Shown: positions 13,201-24,060 of the stretch, piece after piece
How positions within the stretch are numbered: the stretch's first letter is position 1
Layout: each line of letters opens with the position of its first letter
Source of the DNA: Chrysemys picta bellii
Taxonomy: Eukaryota > Chordata > Testudines > Emydidae
Reading direction: 5' to 3'
Assembly (NCBI RefSeq): GCF_011386835.1
Contig: NC_088809.1
Coordinates: forward strand, 17,762,637-17,826,636
Length of the DNA: 64,000 bases
The notes under the pieces: model-generated
The model's database searches: none
Told to the model about the DNA's origin: nothing
Seen by the model: the letters and a program-made list of their open reading frames with translations, nothing else
Position numbers and translations under genes: made by a program

Positions 13201-14814
13201 CCTCAAGAAAGGAAAAGAATAGGAAGAAGAGTTTGCACAGAGTTCTGCAATATGTTTATGATTGGGTGAGAAGAACGAAGTTATAGGAGAACTCGGAATG
13301 TATGACATTGAGAAAAGGGCAAAAATCTGCAGAAAGGACCAAAAAAAAAAGATGGTGAAATAAGTTTGGGAAGCCTCTGCAGAGAAGTGAACCCAAACGG
13401 GTGTCTGAGAGAAGGATACACCTTCCTGTTGCCAACAGATATGCAAAGCGCTGGTAAAATGCTAGTTGGATACAGAACCATAAATGCTTGGTGGATAACC
13501 AATGGGGTTATTATTAATCAAAGACAGAGTGTTCCACTTCAGCACAATGTTCAAACTAAAAGAGCACAAACGTATTCTGCCTAGAACCAGACATATGATG
13601 GGCTGGCATAAATTATAAATGCTGTAATCCAAGACAGCTCTTCTCTTTGTTGTGTTCAGCATTCCCCAGGAATGTTTACGCGTGTGTTCCTTCTTATTCT
13701 CTTTACAATGGACTTGCAAAGCAGAACGCAGCTCTTTGATTAATGCTAAGGAATGCTGTGCCCTGTGGCTGCAGTACCCAGATGTAGTGGTGAGAGCACT
13801 GAAAATGTAGGAAACCTTTAATCTCCTGTGGAACTTGGTTAAATTGTCTGAATTGAGCATATAGTCCTTCCTCTTCAGATATATCAGTTATATTAAGTCT
13901 GTGGGCCAGACCCTCATTTGTGCCGCTGCTACGCCAAACACAGCTGAGGTGGGGCAAACGTGGATTTATGCCACACACAGTTTTCCCCAGTCACATCTCC
14001 AATGCATCCCCCATTTCAGCAACAGAGAAATAGATAGTACAGTATAGCTATGGTGAGTAAGAGACAGAACGAACATAGCTTGAATTCCATACCCAGGCTG
14101 GAATCTGTGGCACTGGGTAGCTGAGATCAGGATTTGAGTTTACCCAAGGAGGAGAGATTAGATACTGGCTGTTAGTTGGCAAGATTGCTCATGTAGCACG
14201 TACTCAATAAAATAAACTACACAGAACTAGTTATATCTGCTCTAGATGGCAAAGGGCTGAATCAATTCTGCTCTGATTCAAACCAAGCATTTTAGGTATT
14301 TCAAACCTTAGACAAAAAGCACTAAACCAATCCCATCCAGGATAAGAATACACACTAGTAGAAAGGGAAACTGTGCCTACAATTTTATATGAGTGATAGG
14401 GGAATGATTTTGTAAATGACTTTTTGGGAAACATGCTCTGTGCTGGAGAGGCCATATTTACCAGTTATACACATTGGCATGGTTGGCAGGATAGATGCAA
14501 ACCAGGCAGGGGCTTAGAAATTGTTTGGGTTGGAAAAATATATAATCACTTTGAAATCTATGGGGCTGAATTGAAAAGGCTGGCCTGGGGCATCTGAGAG
14601 GCACTCAGCATCAGTATTCAGGGTGGTGGAAGAAAAAGGAATCCATTAAGGCCAAAGGTGCTTGAAGAGGTGCATCCAAAGTCTCATAGAAGAGCTCACT
14701 CTGCTGATGGAAGACTTAGGTTCTGAGAGGGAGAATGTGGGTAAGCAGTATTGCTGGAGAAACTGTGTCCAGAAGGTACAGAAGGATCACAAAGAATCAA
14801 GACAGCTGAGAAGA
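13201..14814. other. Non-coding DNA, no gene recognised
   Basis: No recognisable coding exon. A strong donor-like site (ATG|gtgagtaag at 14052/14053) lies 33 bp after an acceptor-like 'cccccatttcag' ending at 14019, but all three frames between them contain stops, so it could only be an untranslated exon. Confidence 0.4.
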
Positions 14815-15000
14815 AGGATGATCCTGTGGTTAAGGCATTAGCATGGGAATCAGGAAATTTGGGACAGCTTTTTTGGCATTGACACTGACTTCCTGTGTGA
14901 CCTTGGACATGTCACTTAACAAAATATCTGTGCCTCAGTTTCCCCACCCTGTAAACAGGGTGAGTAACATTTTCCCTAATTCACAGGGTGTCACTCAAAT
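14815..15000 (+). repeat. MIR SINE
   Basis: Recognisable MIR order: a tRNA-like 'ctgtggttaaggcattagc', then 'cttcctgtgtgaccttgga', 'gtgcctcagtttccccacc' and 'tgtaaacagggtga'. MIRs are old tRNA-derived SINEs shared by amniotes. Confidence 0.7.
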
Positions 15001-15384
15001 AAAATGGCAATGAGTTCTGTGGAAAAGCCTATACATACATAAACTCCCTGTGAATCTGGGGAAAGAAGTGGAAAGTAAAGAAAACTTTCAAAATAAATGT
15101 ATGTTCTCAACATACGGTCTGAACATTTAAATATATACATTGAGGTATTGCAATGATCTGCACAGGAAATGCAAGAGGGAAGTTCCTTGACTACAGTGAA
15201 GTATCAATATTATTCTCACTGAGTTAACAGCAAGAGGTACTATTTTTCTTTTAACTGAGCTCATGGAAGGATACAAACCCACTTGTTCTTATTTTGCTGC
15301 TCAATTTCCCCCTACAAACTACACACAGAGGTTTAAAGTAGGTGGGTCTCGTGGAGTTACATGCCATCCAAAAAATCTTTGACT

Positions 15385-15870
15385 ATGAACTATCAATGTG
15401 ATGCGGCTGTGAAAAAGGCAAATGCAATCCTAAGGTGTATTAGGTGAAGCATTTCCAGTAGAGATAGAGAAGTGTTAATACCATTGTACAAGGCACTGGT
15501 AAGACGTCATTTGGAATATTGTGTACAGCTCAGGTCACCTAAGATCAAGAAAGATGAATTTAAAATGGAACAGGTGCAGAGAGGAGCTACTAGGATGGAG
15601 GGCCTATCTTATGAGAGAAGACTGAAAGAGCTTGGCTTGTTTAGTCTAGCAAAAAGAAGGCTGACAGGGGATACGATGCTCTCAATAAATACCTGGGAGG
15701 GGGGTAAATACCAGGGAGGATGAAGAGCTATTTAAGCTAAAGGATAATGTTGGCACAAAAATAAATGGGTATAAACTGTCCCTGAACAAATTCAGACTGG
15801 AAATTAGAAGAAAGTTTCTAACCAACAGAGGGTGAGGTTCTGGAACAGCCTCCCAAAGGTATCATTTGAA
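15385..15870 (+). mobile_element. Diverged CR1/L3-type LINE fragment
   Basis: A decayed reverse-transcriptase C-terminal segment is readable ('LIPLYKALVRRHLEYCVQL', then 'YERRLKELGLFSLAKRRL'), followed at about 15770-15850 by a match to the CR1 3' coding end. More diverged than the copy at 25712-26645, so older. Confidence 0.75.
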
Positions 15871-16774
15871 AACTCATGATTTGCTGATCATTATTGTCCC
15901 AGTAAAATGTGTGGCAACATTGTATGTAAAGATATAAGATTCCACTGTATAATATTGTTCCAACATGTTGTGGAGGACAGTCACAAACAAGTTCCACAGA
16001 GACAAAAGGCTAGCCAATGCCTCAGCCAAGTGTCAATGAGATCAAATGGACCACCACCTGGTTAAGTGGCCCCTCTTTGGCAGGAGACAGGGTGTAGGCA
16101 AAAAAAATCTACATTTTGATAAAGAAGCAGCTTCAGGTTCCTGGCCACGCAGACTTTCTGTCTCCTGAACATCAGCTGAAGATGATTCTTGTGCAAGAGA
16201 AAGGGCTATAAGAGAAGAGGGCAGATGCCCCAAATCATTTCTCCCTTGCTCTCTACCCATAGTATCAACATCTGAAGAACAAAGGAAGCAGTATTGGGTG
16301 GGGAAGGGAGGGAGATCCTGACAGAGAGGTTCAGCCAATAAGACTGCAGGAACTTGTGATGAGAGAAACTTTTGCTTTGTATTCGTTTAGCTTGATAGGT
16401 GTTACTTGTGTTTCACCTTTTATTTCTTTGTAACCAGTTCTGACTTATATGCCTCATTACTTGTACACTTAAAATCTATCTTTCTGTTGTTAATAAATTT
16501 GTTTTGTTATCTAAACCAGTGTGTTTGGATTGAAGTGTTTGGGAAATTCCATTTGGGATAACAAGATTTGTGAATATCATTTTCTATTAATAAATGACAG
16601 ACCATGTCTATGTCCAGAAGGGTGTTGGGCAGTACAAGATGCATATTTCCGTGGGAAAATCTGGTACTGGGAGTTTGCTGGTGTTGCCCTGCAGTGTAAT
16701 TCATGAGTGGCTGGTTCTAGCACTCAGACAGTAGAGCAGGGAGTGATTTACATGGTGGAACTGTGTGTGGGCAG

Positions 16775-17215
16775 CAGGGCCGGCTCTGGCTTTTTTGCTG
16801 CCCCAGGCAAAAAAGCCGCCGGCCACCCCCCCCCCCTGCGGGGGGGGGGGGGGGGGAGGGTGGCCAGAGCCCCGGGGGGAGGGCGGTGAGCCCCGGCAGG
16901 GGCTACGTTCACCCCCCAGCGGCCGGGGGGAGGGCGGCCGGAGCCCTGGGAGGAGGGCGGCGAGTCCCAGCCGGGGCTCGGCTCTCCCCCCGGTGGCCAG
17001 AGCGCAGGGGGCAGGGCGGCGAGAGGCTGGGGCTCGCGCTCTCCCCCCGGCGGCCGGGGTAAGGGCGCCGGGGGGAGGGCGGCCAGAGCGCCGGGGGGAG
17101 GGCAGCGAGCCCGGCCGTGGCCCCGCTCTCCCCGGGGGGCGGAGCGCCGCGCCGCCCCCCCTCCAGGTGCCGCCCCAAGCACTAGCTTGGTGGGCTGGTG
17201 CCTGGAGCTGGCCCT
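16775..17215. mobile_element. hAT-like MITE, GC-rich, with perfect 8-bp target duplication
   Basis: Terminal inverted repeats CAGGGCCGGCTCTGGC and its near complement end at 17215 (GGAGCTGGCCCTG). The 8-bp direct repeat GTGGGCAG flanks it exactly at 16767-16774 and 17216-17223, the duplication length typical of hAT insertions. The interior is C/G-rich with poly-C (about 16827) and poly-G (about 16842-16857) runs and degenerate GC-rich repeats. Open frames of up to 210 codons on both strands reflect lack of stops in GC-rich DNA, not genes. Confidence 0.9.
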
Positions 17216-18393
17216 GGTGGGCAGACCAAGAGTGGTTGCTCTCACAGCAAAGCAGTGTAACAGACACCCTAGCTTGGAGAATTAAGGGGACACAGCTGTC
17301 CATCAGTCCAGATTGTACTGTGGGTAATGTCACTATATATATTATATATATATTCTCATAGCAAAGTGACTGACCCAGTATTATTTTATCAACTACAATT
17401 GGTTAATAACATAGTAAAAGCATCCTGATCGGTTAATAATTACATCACACAATGTTTTCATATCATGTGCTGCAAAGAACTACAGGAGACACATTAAAAA
17501 GCCACTTGCAGCTCGGCAGCCTCAGTCTGACTATCACTGGTCTAGTGGTTAGGTCACTAACTTATAACTGAGGAGACCTGGGTCTCACTTCTAGCCTTAG
17601 TTTACCCCCTAACTCTCACCACTTCTTTTTGGTATCCACTCTTCTTATATCTAGTATTAAGAACATCCCTCTGTCCCTTCAAATTTAGCATTTATACATG
17701 GAGGTAAATAGGTGTTCTATAATCTTTTCTTTTGTAATTAATGAAATTCCATCACTGGACAATGAGCCAAGCACTGTTTAAAGGTAACTTTAAAGACGAC
17801 CATCCCCAAAGTAAAATAATAGGGCTATGCCCTTTTTTGCGCTGGATATAAAAGGCTTGAAGTGTGTTGTTTGGGGTTTTTTTTTCCCTCTCTCTTCCCT
17901 CCCCCTCCACTCCTCCCCGCCTCCCGCTCCCGTTCCTGGTTTTTACCTTTAGAAATGTCAGGAATTTCAAGTTGAGGCTTCAGGGGTTTGTTTTGCTAGA
18001 TGACTTGCTGCTGACTGAGCTCTTTCACAGGTCCCACTTCAAGGGGCAAGAGTTTTGGATCTTTAACAGAGATCTTTTTCTTCAACTGTTTCTCAGGTGT
18101 TTGAGTTAGAGAAGTTAATAAGAACATTCTGAATAAAAATTACTTCCCCATCTTGACTAACCTTGTTTCACTGGCATCATATTTCTGATGACATCATCTT
18201 CTTAGTTCTCCTAATGTCAATAAAGTCTCATAGGGTGGGCAAAATTTAAATTTCTAATGTCAAAAAAAATTTTTTTTTAAATCAAACAAAAGCCTCTTTC
18301 AGGCCTTCCTTATACATAAAGATACATACATGCACCCTGCCCCCACACACAAAAAATCCAAAGAACCCACTAACCCCTTTCTTTCTTTGGCAG

Positions 18394-18430
18394 GCCACCC
18401 TCACGTCCTGTAATACAACTGGTTTGGTAG
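18394..18430 (+). CDS. Predicted exon of an unrecognised single-pass membrane protein gene
   Basis: A 37-nt exon bounded by a strong acceptor (pyrimidine tract then ttggcag|GCC) and a good donor (GGTAG|gtaaga). It reads ATLTSCNTTGLV plus one base and joins in phase with the exon at 19899. The peptide has one cysteine and an N-glycosylation sequon (N-T-T), consistent with the extracellular side. The upstream exon must end in phase 0 and was not found, so the gene start is unknown. The exon is small, and its support comes mainly from splice sites and phase agreement. Confidence 0.45.
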
Positions 18431-18530
18431 GTAAGATGCTAGAAATCCTGCCAATTTCACTCTTTTTAAAAAGTTCTCCAGTTTGTACTAAGTACTGGGC
18501 AACAATCATTTGAATAGTGACTAGTGCAGA

Positions 18531-18651
18531 TAGGGTGACCAGACGTCCCGATTATAGGGACAGTCCCGATATTAGAGGCTTTTTCTTATATAGAAGCCTA
18601 TTACCCCCCACCCCCATCCCGATTTTTCACACTTCCTGTTTGGTCACCCTA
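18531..18651. mobile_element. TA-target MITE
   Basis: TA-flanked inverted ends GGGTGACCAGA and TTTGGTCACCC, with interior matching, in opposite orientation, the copies at 10623-10745 and 48960-49083. It lies in the intron between the first two predicted exons of the membrane-protein gene. Confidence 0.85.
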
Positions 18652-19898
18652 GGTGCAGAGCTCATGACTTGCTAGGGGTCTGATTCTCCTCTCGCTTACT
18701 GTTGGTGTTTTTACATCAATGTAACTCCACCGTCTGGTTTCTCTGGGCCTAAGTGGCAGTCTACAAGATTTCCAGCCTCATGTTGCAAAGATGAACTTAA
18801 CTATCGGTGCTAGTAGGTACTAAATTTTATTTTATTTTGATGACTAAAGAACAATTCAGTCCCAGGGTTCTGGGAATAGATGGTTACTGCCAAACCACAA
18901 TAAATTCTTTGTGTGAAACTCATGGAATAGTAACATAGCAATGGAGGGTGTATCTGTGTCTTTTACTCCCTCTGAATAAACTCTCAGAATCCTCGGATGG
19001 ATTTCATGAAATTTGTAAAGAAACAGGCTTTTAATTTCTCTAAATAAGGAAGGGACAGAGGAACTCAGCAAAACAGAGGATTTTGTATTATGCTCCTGTT
19101 TGGGATTTATGCAAGCCAAATTCCCTACCTGTCCTCAAACAATGCTCTATTAAATGGGAGGCACACTTGAGAGAGTTCACATTACCTTTTTGCTGCGAGT
19201 TGATGGAATTTATCTGCTTTCATGGAGTAAGTGTAAGTAGAACCTAACTACTGGCACTGGGCTCCAGCTGTGAATTTTGAATCTGGATTAGAATTTCCCA
19301 AAGTTCAAAGAGGCTTGGAACTGATGTTCTGGTTCAGGCCCATCTTTACTGAAAACACCTAAGTGCAATCAAGAAAAGAAATTAGGGGCCATCTTTTCAT
19401 GTGTTAAAAATATCATGTGACAACTGCCCTGCTTCCCACACATTAAGCCCCTAAACTCCCTAGTGAGGTAGATACTCTTAATCACATGAGAAAACCAAGC
19501 CATAGAGAAGTGAAGGCCTACATTTTCACAAATGATCTCCAGCCTTGGTTGCTTTGATTTTGGGATACCCAACTTGAGACATCTAAAACTGATTTTTAAG
19601 AGATATTGAATATCTGTAGCTCCTGCTAACTTCAAGTAAAGTTGCTACCAAGTCCCTCTGAAAACCAGGCCCTGTGTGTTTCAGGTTGAGCACACAACTA
19701 ACGAGGAATCCAAAATTAGCAGTCACTTTGAAAACGGTGACTTGTTCAATGTCACGCAGTGAGTCAGTAGCAGGACAAGGAACATAACTTGGCAGTTCTC
19801 ACTCTCACCACTAAAACATTTAACGTCAACCGGTCCCCAAAATACAGGGCTTGAAAAGGAAACTGCATTTTGTTTTGTGGGGTTCCAATGTATTTCAG

Positions 19899-20054
19899 GG
19901 TGCTTTTCTGTTACTCTCAGAGTCTGGTTGCAAATAAGGACCATGCCATCATGCGAGCCATACATCTGGATCGCAATGCTTATAGCTCTGGTCTTCATCA
20001 CAGGAACAGCTAGTTGCATAATATGCTGTGTGTGCCAAAACCACCTCATAAGAG
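19899..20054 (+). CDS. Membrane-spanning exon of the unrecognised single-pass membrane protein
   Basis: A 156-nt exon between tatttcag (ending 19898) and AAGAG|gtaaatg. An alternative in-frame acceptor, ttactctcag, ends at 19920 but would change the phase. The open frame has two further cysteines before a hydrophobic stretch of about 24 residues (YIWIAMLIALVFITGTASCI) ending in a Cys-rich CIICCVC motif, suitable for palmitoylation, then QNHLIR. An ATG at 19943 with adenine at -3 could start a 78-residue micro-membrane protein if the upstream exons are untranslated. I do not recognise the family. Confidence 0.6.
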
Positions 20055-20194
20055 GTAAATGAGCAAAATATATATTATTATTGAGGGTCTTGGACTGGAG
20101 ATTGAAAATGTCTTAAATCCCTAGACTGAAGTAGATGGCCACAGACATTGTCCCTCCTATTGTGTCCAAACCTGGAGCTTAAAATTCAACAGTT

Positions 20195-20425
20195 CCTCCC
20201 CAACAGTGAAAATTCCTTTAAATAAGACTGGACTGTTCCCTACCATATCCCTGTGCTAATGCTTTGTCCAGTCTAGTTTTAAATGTCCAAAGCAATGCAA
20301 GGTACACCACTTCCTTGGGACCCCAGTGCAGAGGTAAAAAATCTCATCTATAGGGAAAAATCTTTCTGATATCCAGGAATAAATCCTTGGAAATAATTTC
20401 CATGTTGTTGAATAACAAAAATAAA
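20195..20425 (-). mobile_element. Diverged CR1/L3 LINE 3' fragment
   Basis: The reverse complement resembles the 3' coding end of CR1/L3 elements ('ttatccctgggtatcaga'-like text in diverged form). It parallels the minus-strand fragments at 30200-30540 and 48285-48560. Confidence 0.5.
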
Positions 20426-20523
20426 CAATCACTAGGCTGTTAAGGTGACTAATTCTTCACTGGCAGACGGTAACAGAATGCAGTATCTCCACAATTTCTG
20501 TTTAAATAAGACTCTTTTCTTAG

Positions 20524-20594
20524 CTCAAATCCAGCGCATTCGGAGGCCTTTCAATAGAATGACAAGATTACAATCTCATACCAATAACCAACAG
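20524..20594 (+). CDS. Cytoplasmic-tail exon of the unrecognised membrane protein
   Basis: A 71-nt exon after ttttcttag. It completes the split alanine codon and encodes a strongly basic segment (AQIQRIRRPFNRMTRLQSH, then TNNQQ), fitting the positive-inside rule after the membrane span. The donor used here is CAG|gtgtat. A stronger intron-side donor, gtaagt, begins at 20603; using it would change the next phase and end the protein after QVYTA. Which one is used cannot be decided from sequence. Confidence 0.55.
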
Positions 20595-21567
20595 GTGTAT
20601 ACGTAAGTTAACATTTTAAATATTCTGTTTGTGACTGGGTCAGAAAACAAAACCTGCCCCAAAACTCTTGATTCTAGACTAGCCCCTCCCAAGTCACAGC
20701 AATACAAGTTCATGCTAAGTTCAAATAGAAGAATGGAACAGATTTATGGTGCAAAATGACTCTCCTGCATTGAAGCCAACATAGGGAATTTCCTTGATCA
20801 AAGGGACTGAAATCCATCCCATTGAATCACAGATTGGGGGCATGGAGCCATTTTGCTGACAAAATAATGGAGGAAAAGCTACTAGCTGAATACACAAGGG
20901 GGAAAAAAAAAACACCCACAGACCAGGAAACTCAGCAAATTTCAACTTGCATAGGTTTCTTGCATATCATTTTCAGGGGGCAAGGGCTGTCCCCAAGTAG
21001 AATTGGAATGAAACTTGACCCACTAAATAGGAGGATGTCACAAGATCCTATAAATCTTGGGATATCACAGAGGATGGTGGCATTTGCTTGGAGGCTCAGG
21101 CCCACATCTTCAAAGTGATTTCAGTAGTGTTTGGCACTTAAATACCCTTTGAGGATCTGGGCCCCACTGTCTCCACACTACCCTAGTTTTCCACTTTCCC
21201 ATGGTGGCATGACTTCCTGAGGACAGTTGCCCCAAAGTCCCCTGCTGTGGGGGCAATGTTCCCAATGCGAAGAAGGAAAAAGTTTATGCTGCAAATTCTC
21301 TGCAGTTTTGAAGGAAGATGATTAGGAGAGTGATGATCTTCTGTTGCTTCCTCTCCTATGCCACAGAGCCGTTTGTCCTGTGGCATACTATTGGGATTTT
21401 GTGGTTCCCAATACATACCCATAAAAGGACTTTTGTGGGATGAGCTGTGGCTCCACTCTGTGTGCTGCCTCCCCACCATTTCATTTACACCTGCTTTGAG
21501 TCCTCTTCACACTTGTACGGGGAGATTTTGGCAAACCAGTAAAGTGCCTCAAACCACTATGGCTTAT

Positions 21568-22191
21568 TGTTAAAAGCAGCCTATTCAGCAGTCTCAGCTT
21601 GACCAAGGCCGGAGGGGAGGGGGGTTCGGGGTGCCACAGAAAGGGCACTTTGACCCCACGTCCTTCCTGATAAGAATTGTGTTGAAGTTGCCGATACATG
21701 CATTTTAAAAGAGCAGGATGTGCCCCAGGAATGTCTACTGGGGTCTCAAGGCTGCAAACTCTGGAAAAACCCACTGGTTAATCAGTAATCAGAAGGAACC
21801 TCTTGCTTGACCATTGAAACGGCTTACTTAACAAGTTTTCTTGAAGGGACATGTCATTCTATTACTAATGTATAAATAAGGGGGGAAAGTTTGAGATAGT
21901 TGGACTCTTTTGGGACTCTTTTTGGACTCTCCCCCTGGATACATCTTGTGGTCTCTACCGGCAGACGGAAGATTTGGCCACCGGAAGCCTGCTGCTGTGT
22001 CACTCGAGAGCCACACTCAGCTTTGGTAATTATCAAGGGTTGGAGGTGTTTTACTAATCTGTTGCGGACGTGTGTAAGTGCTTAAGACTAAGTAAAGTTT
22101 AGCTTTAAGTGAAAGCACTCTTGTGTTGTCCAGTTTGTGCCAGCCATCTATTGGTCGGACGGCCGTGTCTCCCCTGATTTATTTCCTGACA
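21568..22191 (+). mobile_element. Possible old LTR fragment
   Basis: A TATA-like tataaata at 21871 is followed by a promoter-proximal stretch with repeated 'ggactcttttgggactc' words. The segment can be bounded as TG...CA (tgttaaaag to cctgaca), but no matching target duplication was found, so the ends are uncertain. Described only as an LTR-like remnant. Confidence 0.35.
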
Positions 22192-22633
22192 CCACCCCGC
22201 CCAGAGTAAAAGTTACCAAGAGCTTTGGGTTGAAAGAACCCCAGGTAACAACACTCACTAGTGGAAGAGATGATAGGGCCCCTGAGTATTCAGCTAGTAG
22301 CTTTTCCTGGAGTTTCTTAATTAACTTCAACATTGCACACTTGGCTATGGGGGGGGGAACGGGACTGGGGAGGGGGAGAATAGCCCAGTACAAGAAGAAA
22401 TACATCTGTTCTTCAATTAATCTGTGAATGTTCTAAGGGCTGCCCTCACTCAGCTACTCTATGTCAGTGATTGCAAACATACAGAGCTCAAGACATGGAC
22501 ACAATGAAGGAACATTGCTTTCCCCCGGCATTGGCTTTGTGTGTCAGTTTTGCCAAAAGCCAGAACAAACTGGCACATTCTGCAGAAAGTTGTACAGAAA
22601 TCCCAAGATTTGCACAGCATGGATTGATAGGTT

Positions 22634-23780
22634 TGTGATGTTGCATTCCATAATGTTTTATGTAAATAGGCTTATGAGTGTGAATATGATGTAACTGGAA
22701 TATGCTTTATACAAAAGGTTTCTTGTAAGGTATCATTACAAGGCTTATGATCTACTGAACGTGTTCATACCATTTGTTTGCCTGTATTATTTCTATGTCT
22801 GGAGTTAGGAGAATAAGATATAAACTTGTATTACTGATGTAAACATATTAAGTAGAAGCCATTAAGGGTGCTTCAGAATCAATGACCTGTAAATGGCTCT
22901 GTTTACTTGCAAACCTTCCTGGGTACATGCGGGCCAGCCCTGGAAGAATGGAGGCTGGGGTCTCACAGGACATGTGAAAATGTTACCTGATACTGGAATC
23001 CATCTTAAACCTGGTGCTTTTCCATTTAGAAGGAAGGGTGGTGACCCAGAGAGACAAAAGATCCTTGTGCCAAAGCTATAAAAGGGGGTGGAACAGAACA
23101 AAGGAGGCTAGCAGTCATGAGAACACCCCTGCTTTCCACCTAAGATGTCTGCTGGAACTAACAAGGGCTGAAAGGATTAGGCCCAGACTAGGAAGGAGTC
23201 TAGTCTGTGAAAGAAGCTTATTGGAACATCGCTGAGGGTGAGATATTACCTGTAATCAGTTTCTTAATGTATTAAGCTTAGGCTTGCGCGTTTTTGCTTT
23301 ATTTTGCTTGGTGACTTACTTTGTTCTTACTCTGTTATTACTTGAAACCACTTAAATCCTACTTTTTATACTTAATAAAATCACTTTTGTTTATTAATGA
23401 ACTCAGAGTAAGTGATTAATACCTGGGGGAGCAAACAGCTGTGCATATCTCTCTATCAATTTTATAGAGGGCAGACAATTTATGAGTTTTCCCTGTATAA
23501 GCTTTATACAGAGTAAAACAGATTTGTATAGGGTTTGGATCTCTTCGGGAACTGCGTGTCTGGGTGCTGGAGATAGGTGTCCTGCTGAGCAGTTTTTGGT
23601 TCAAGTCTGCAGCTTTGGAGACGTGGACCAGACCTGGGTCTGTGTTGCAGCACCCTAGCGTGTCTGTCTCAACAAGGCATGGTTCTGGAGTCCCAAGCTG
23701 GCAGGGAAAACAAGCTCAGAGGTAATTTCAGCATAGCAGGTGACAGTCCCAAGGGGGTCCCTGTGACCAAATCTGTCACA
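22634..23780 (+). mobile_element. Solo LTR of an endogenous retrovirus-like element
   Basis: A 1147-bp unit starts TGTGATG and ends CTGTCACA, so the ends form a short inverted repeat with the TG...CA rule. It is flanked on both sides by the identical 5-bp duplication AGGTT (22629-22633 and 23781-23785). Inside, a TATA box (tataaaag, 23077) lies about 300 bp before an AATAAA (23374), the expected U3-R order for plus-strand transcription. No internal coding region is present, so this is a solo LTR left by recombination. It sits in the last intron of the predicted membrane-protein gene, in the same orientation. Confidence 0.9.
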
Positions 23781-23868
23781 AGGTTTTTTTTGTAGTTAAC
23801 TGCAAGAGTTGAATGCTTTGTAAGAGCTCTTTAACTCCTCTGTCTCGTTCTTTGTTTTACATCCACAG

Positions 23869-23922
23869 GGCTTAATATTCAAAGAGAAGGTTCTCCAAAA
23901 GAAGTCAAGGCACGAGGAATGA
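23869..23922 (+). CDS. Last coding exon of the unrecognised membrane protein
   Basis: After ctcgttctttgttttac...cacag the frame continues in phase as GLIFKEKVLQKKSRHEE and stops at TGA 23920-23922. With the three upstream exons this gives 105 residues of C-terminal protein: extracellular Cys-containing segment, one membrane span (residues about 35-58), and a basic tail of about 47 residues. A solo LTR occupies most of the preceding intron. The poly(A) signal lies 120 bp downstream. Confidence 0.55.
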   Translation, partial: GLIFKEKVLQKKSRHEE

Positions 23923-24042
23923 AAAGCAGCTTTTAGAATCATCTATATTTATATGGATCCTGTTGCAGAGTATGATGATGCTGCAATGCTTGAAACTGTG
24001 TATGAAATTAACTGAAAAAACTACTCCCTACTTTGAGGCAAA

Positions 24043-24048
24043 AATAAA
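24043..24048 (+). terminator. Poly(A) signal AATAAA of the membrane-protein gene
   Basis: Canonical AATAAA 121 bp after the predicted stop codon at 23922, in an otherwise unique 3' untranslated stretch. It supports a real 3' end for the predicted transcript. Confidence 0.5.
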
Positions 24049-24060
24049 GATACCCTACTT

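Noticed and set aside
14640..14750. Possible exon reading CLKRCIQSLIEELTLLMEDL before a gtaagc donor
   Set aside because: No acceptor with a pyrimidine tract could be placed after the upstream in-frame TAA, and its end phase does not match the exon at 18394.
16701..17361. Open frames of about 200 codons on both strands
   Set aside because: They lie within a hAT MITE bounded by exact 8-bp duplications; Pro/Gly/Ala/Arg-rich composition follows from G/C runs.
17864..18109. Possible upstream exon of the membrane-protein gene after a strong pyrimidine tract
   Set aside because: The only donors (gtcccac, gtgttt) are weak and leave phase 2, whereas the exon at 18394 needs phase 0.
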